Source: Actinomycetota bacterium
GTDB taxonomy: Bacteria > Actinomycetota > Actinomycetes > Nanopelagicales > Nanopelagicaceae
Length of the DNA: 9,217 nucleotides
Direction of reading: 5' to 3'
Assembly (NCBI GenBank): GCA_010032125.1
Contig: RHAU01000013.1
Coordinates: 1-9,217 of the forward strand
Part shown: in pieces, positions 7,209-9,217 of the stretch
How positions within the stretch are numbered: the first letter of the stretch is position 1
Layout: each line of letters begins with the position of its first letter
Notes under the pieces: model-generated
Told to the model about the DNA's origin: nothing
What the model saw: only the letters and a program-made list of their open reading frames with translations
Database searches by the model: none
Program-made: the position numbers and the translations under genes

Positions 7209-7713
7209 GCTCCCATATTTCAAATCTATCGTCATCAACTATTTCCGAAGTAACACAGATGTAGTTGGTGAGACAGCGATCAATTTCTACGAAACCAGCA
7301 TCTCCCTGAATAGCAGAACGCGTGAGGAAAAAGCGATTGATAATTTCCTTCTCTAACAATGGCTTAACAAATTCAACTCCGCCTTCTACGAGAACCGGCG
7401 ATCCGACTTCGCGAAGCGCGCGCTCCACTAAAGTAGATGGACTTTCGTCGTAGATATTGACGCCAGGTTGTTGAGGTAGTTTTCGTGATGCCACATAAAC
7501 CGGAACCGGAAGGTCGGTATACGGTTCGCTTCGGAAAGTGGATCCGCCGATCGCAATCGCGCGAGCAAGGCTTCGAATCTCATGGAAGCGGCGTCGATCA
7601 GCAGGGGAACTCAGCGGCATTGAACTTTCGCCGAGAATGGTGGCTCCATTAGGGGAGATGACCATATTTGCGATAACTCGCGCTGACTGAGGTCCACGAT
7701 CTGCGCTCGACAT
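7192..7713 (-). CDS. RibD C-terminal / dihydrofolate-reductase-like NADPH-dependent reductase
   Basis: This 173-residue protein belongs to the RibD-C (pyrimidine reductase) superfamily with a DHFR-like fold. Visible matches are ANMVISPNG (15-23), SPADRRRFHEIRSLARAIAIGGSTFRSE (a helix-strand-helix at about 36-63) and PVLVEGGVEFVKPLLEKEIINRFFLTRS (106-132), including the VEGG cofactor-loop motif. Actinobacterial relatives such as Rv2671 are near 230-260 residues, so this is a short member. The family's usual S-x-D-G near the N terminus reads S-P-N-G here, with Asn22 in the Asp position. Possible roles are the riboflavin-pathway pyrimidine reductase or an alternative folate/pterin reductase; no deaminase domain is present. 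Its 3' end overlaps the convergent EamA-like gene by 17 bp. The ATG at 7713 has TACGGT 6 nt upstream. Confidence 0.78.
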   Translation of the reverse strand: MSSADRGPQSARVIANMVISPNGATILGESSMPLSSPADRRRFHEIRSLARAIAIGGSTFRSEPYTDLPVPVYVASRKLPQQPGVNIYDESPSTLVERALREVGSPVLVEGGVEFVKPLLEKEIINRFFLTRSAIQGDAGFVEIDRCLTNYICVTSEIVDDDRFEIWEPREQI

Positions 7714-7719
7714 GGTCTC

Positions 7720-7725
7720 ACCGTA
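7720..7725 (-). promoter_or_regulatory. Candidate leaderless -10 element of the RibD-like gene
   Basis: The minus strand reads TACGGT, 6 nt, then the ATG at 7713. It lies in the 46-bp divergent gap shared with the CxxC-protein promoter. There is no clear -35. Confidence 0.45.
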
Positions 7726-7747
7726 TCGAGATGTCAGTGCCCCTCCC

Positions 7748-7753
7748 TACATT
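7748..7753 (+). promoter_or_regulatory. Candidate leaderless -10 element of the CxxC-nlpC-pimB operon
   Basis: TACATT is followed by 6 nt and the ATG at 7760. This spacing supports the start at 7760 rather than the in-frame ATG at 7712, which would overlap the RibD-like start on the opposite strand. There is no clear -35. Confidence 0.45.
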
Positions 7754-7759
7754 CCTGCC

Positions 7760-7969
7760 ATGATTATTGATTGCGATTCATGCACTATGAGAGATATCGC
7801 TTGTGATGATTGCGTTGTCTCTGTCCTGATCGGTGGCCCTCGCCAAGAATCTTCATTAGGCGATGAAGAATCTCGAGTCATCGATCTGCTCGCCTCTCGA
7901 GGCATGGTTCCGCCGCTTCGTTACGCTGAAAATCCCAATTCACAGGAAAGAAAAGCCGCTAGAAGTTGA
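7760..7969 (+). CDS. Small double-CxxC protein, conserved in actinobacteria
   Basis: This 69-residue protein starts MIIDCDSC and carries two CxxC pairs (Cys5/Cys8 and Cys15/Cys18) within its first 18 residues, followed by VVSVLIGGP, an acidic helix DEESRVIDLLASRGMVPPLRY, and a basic tail. I recognise it as a small conserved hypothetical family of actinobacteria, often found near NlpC/P60 genes, without assigned function. Four closely spaced cysteines suggest zinc or iron-sulfur binding, or redox activity (inference). It has no signal peptide. An in-frame ATG 16 codons upstream is rejected because the added residues are Pro-rich and unconserved-looking and the leaderless -10 fits 7760. It is the first gene of a tightly packed unit with nlpC (12 nt downstream) and pimB. 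Confidence 0.75.
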   Translation: MIIDCDSCTMRDIACDDCVVSVLIGGPRQESSLGDEESRVIDLLASRGMVPPLRYAENPNSQERKAARS

Positions 7970-7981
7970 GTGAATAAGTAA

Positions 7982-8356
7982 TTGGCGAACGCAGTGTCAG
8001 GACGTGCAGGAACCGCTCTCCGTTATGCCGTTAAACAAATTGGCGATAGATACGTGTGGGGCGCAGCCGGTCCCATTCGATGGGATTGCTCGGGATTGAC
8101 TATGAGGGCATATGAGCAAGCCGGAGTTCGGTTACCGCACTCTTCTCGCGCTCAATATGGTTACGGACGCTCGATTGCGCGAGCAAATCTTCAACCTGGC
8201 GATCTCGTCTTCTTTGGCTCGCCGATCTCTCACGTCGGTATCTACATCGGGCAAGGCAAGATGGTTCATGCACCGCGGCCAGGTGCTCGCGTACAAATTG
8301 CAGAATTTGGAAGTTCCTTCGGCAGAAAGAAGTACGTAGGAGCGCGACGTCTCTAA
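7982..8356 (+). CDS. NlpC/P60 (C40) cysteine peptidase, catalytic domain only
   Basis: NlpC/P60 enzymes hydrolyse peptide bonds in peptidoglycan stems. The 124 residues contain a complete catalytic domain: Cys36 in RWDCSGLTMRAYEQAG, His84 in SHVGIYIG, and the third polar residue His96 in MVHAP; QPGDLVFFG (71-79) is typical. Actinobacterial secreted relatives, such as the mycobacterial Rv2190c protein upstream of pimB', are about 385 residues with a signal peptide and coiled coil. Here both are absent and nothing hydrophobic precedes the domain. Start assignment is weak: TTG at 7982 directly follows an in-frame TAA, and GTG at 7994 is an alternative; neither has a good Shine-Dalgarno. The gene is in the same frame as the upstream CxxC gene, separated by TGA and TAA stops only 12 nt apart. 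Whether the product reaches the wall is unclear. Confidence 0.85.
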   Translation: MANAVSGRAGTALRYAVKQIGDRYVWGAAGPIRWDCSGLTMRAYEQAGVRLPHSSRAQYGYGRSIARANLQPGDLVFFGSPISHVGIYIGQGKMVHAPRPGARVQIAEFGSSFGRKKYVGARRL

Positions 8357-8357
8357 C

Positions 8358-9217
8358 GTGCCCTCAACTCTGCTTGTAACAAATGATTTTGGTCCGCGCG
8401 CCGGTGGAATCGAAACTTTCATCATTGGACTTCTTGAGCGGGCACCTCGAGGTGAGGTAGTTGTCTATACCTCCCAGCAAGACAATTCCGCAGATTACGA
8501 CCGTGAATGGCTTGAGAATTATGGAGTTGAAGTTATCCGAGATAAGGCGCGGATCTTGCTTCCTACTCCGCGAGTTATTCGAGCGATTCGATCCATCATC
8601 AAGTCCAGAGGTTTACATCGAGTCTGGTTCGGCGCAGCGGCACCATTGGGATTTGCAGCGCGATTCATCCGCTCGGCTGGCGTGACACATATGGTGGCAC
8701 TTACTCATGGCCATGAAGTCTGGTGGGCAAAGGTTCCACCCTTCTCTTTCGCGATGAGAGAGATAGGAAAAAACATTGATGCTTTTGGGTATTTAGGAAA
8801 TTACACTCGCGATGAAATCTCCCGTGCAATCCCGGAAAGAAAACTTACAAAAGTTGCTCCCGGCATCGATACGAGCCACTTTAGGCCGAGTGACTCGGCA
8901 GCGCTTCGCGAAAAGTTTGGATTGGGCTCGCGGCCGACGATTGTCTCTGTAGGCAGGTTGGTTCACCGCAAGGGGCAAGATCGTCTGATAGATGCACTTC
9001 CCGTGATTCAAAAAAGATTCCCGGACGTGGCACTTCTCTTTATCGGAGAAGGGCCTCATCGTAAAGTTCTCGATACGTTGGTAAAGAAGCACTCGCTCCA
9101 CGATGATGTCTTTTTCATCGGGCGCATCAATTACAGAGATTTACCTGCATTTATTTCGATGGGGGATATTTTTGCAATGCCGTCGCGCAACCGCCTTTTC
9201 GGAATGGAAGTTGAAGG
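8358..9217 (+). CDS. pimB: GT4 glycosyltransferase, PimB-like mannosyltransferase (3' end outside window)
   Basis: This GT-B-fold enzyme resembles actinobacterial PimB', which adds the second GDP-mannose-derived mannose to phosphatidylinositol mannosides at the inner face of the membrane. Starting at GTG 8358, 286 codons are visible before the window ends. The N-terminal domain has the glycine-rich loop FGPRAGGIETF (11-21) and the family motif THGHEVWWA (116-124). The C-terminal domain has VAPGIDTSHFRP, the nucleotide-diphosphate-binding SVGRLVHRKGQ with Arg200 and Lys205, and FAMPSRNRLFGMEVEG, where the EX7E motif begins; its second Glu lies beyond the window. The start is 1 nt after the nlpC stop, implying coupling; an AGGAG at 8338-8342 is rather distant (15 nt). 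Other GDP-mannose GT4 enzymes such as MgtA are alternatives. The NlpC/P60-PimB neighbourhood matches Rv2190c-Rv2188c from memory. Confidence 0.88.
   Translation, partial: MPSTLLVTNDFGPRAGGIETFIIGLLERAPRGEVVVYTSQQDNSADYDREWLENYGVEVIRDKARILLPTPRVIRAIRSIIKSRGLHRVWFGAAAPLGFAARFIRSAGVTHMVALTHGHEVWWAKVPPFSFAMREIGKNIDAFGYLGNYTRDEISRAIPERKLTKVAPGIDTSHFRPSDSAALREKFGLGSRPTIVSVGRLVHRKGQDRLIDALPVIQKRFPDVALLFIGEGPHRKVLDTLVKKHSLHDDVFFIGRINYRDLPAFISMGDIFAMPSRNRLFGMEVE

Noticed and set aside
7114..7356. Open frame on the + strand across the EamA/RibD-like junction.
   Set aside because: It overlaps the ends of two better supported genes in other frames and has no recognisable domain.
8132..9101. Open frames opposite or out of frame with nlpC and pimB (8132-8425 -, 8461-8685 +, 8793-9101 -).
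   Set aside because: They fall within the NlpC/P60 and PimB coding sequences, whose motifs are clear in the selected frames.
1..9217. CRISPR arrays, insertion sequences, tRNA/rRNA genes and riboswitches.
   Set aside because: Reading both strands gave no regularly spaced repeats, transposase motifs, terminal repeats with target duplications, or RNA-gene signatures, and intergenic space is too small for most of these.

Overview
The window looks like a compact actinobacterial chromosome segment of moderate GC (mid-to-high 40s % by eye, not counted). It codes on almost every base, with no non-coding stretch longer than about 65 bp. The protein families point to Actinomycetota: a DUF3000 protein beside an HRDC-type RNase D and dxs, an actinobacterial FadA/FadB pair, a small double-CxxC protein, and an NlpC/P60 gene followed by a PimB-type mannosyltransferase. 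Moderate GC, tight packing and shortened proteins suggest a genome-streamlined freshwater lineage such as acI / Nanopelagicales. That placement is inference.

Layout. (1) 1-609, + strand: the 3' end of dxs (isoprenoid precursor synthesis), convergent with and overlapping the next gene by 62 bp. (2) 548-6620, - strand, read right to left: DUF3000 gene and rnd (3-nt gap), then efeU (FTR1 iron permease), then fadA and fadB (2-nt gap), the two-protein trifunctional beta-oxidation system. A perfect 11-bp inverted repeat lies between rnd and efeU, over the best efeU -35 candidate. (3) 6684-7208, + strand: an EamA-family transporter that appears to have lost its middle (TM5-8), overlapping convergently by 17 bp with (4) 7192-7713, - strand, a RibD-C/DHFR-like reductase. 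(5) 7760-9217, + strand: a small CxxC protein, an NlpC/P60 catalytic domain without signal peptide, and a PimB-like glycosyltransferase cut by the window end. This looks like a cell-envelope operon.

A consistent expression pattern runs through the window. All six genes that open a transcription unit or follow a gap of 38 bp or more (fadA, efeU, DUF3000, EamA, RibD-like, CxxC) have a TAnnnT hexamer ending 6 or 7 nt before the start codon, the layout expected for leaderless mRNAs. The tightly spaced downstream genes (fadB, rnd, nlpC, pimB) lack it; fadB instead has a good Shine-Dalgarno. No mobile element, CRISPR array, tRNA or rRNA was seen. I found no wholly new multi-gene system. The items most worth a second look are the efeU palindrome, the internally deleted transporter, the signal-less NlpC/P60 enzyme and the leaderless-promoter pattern.
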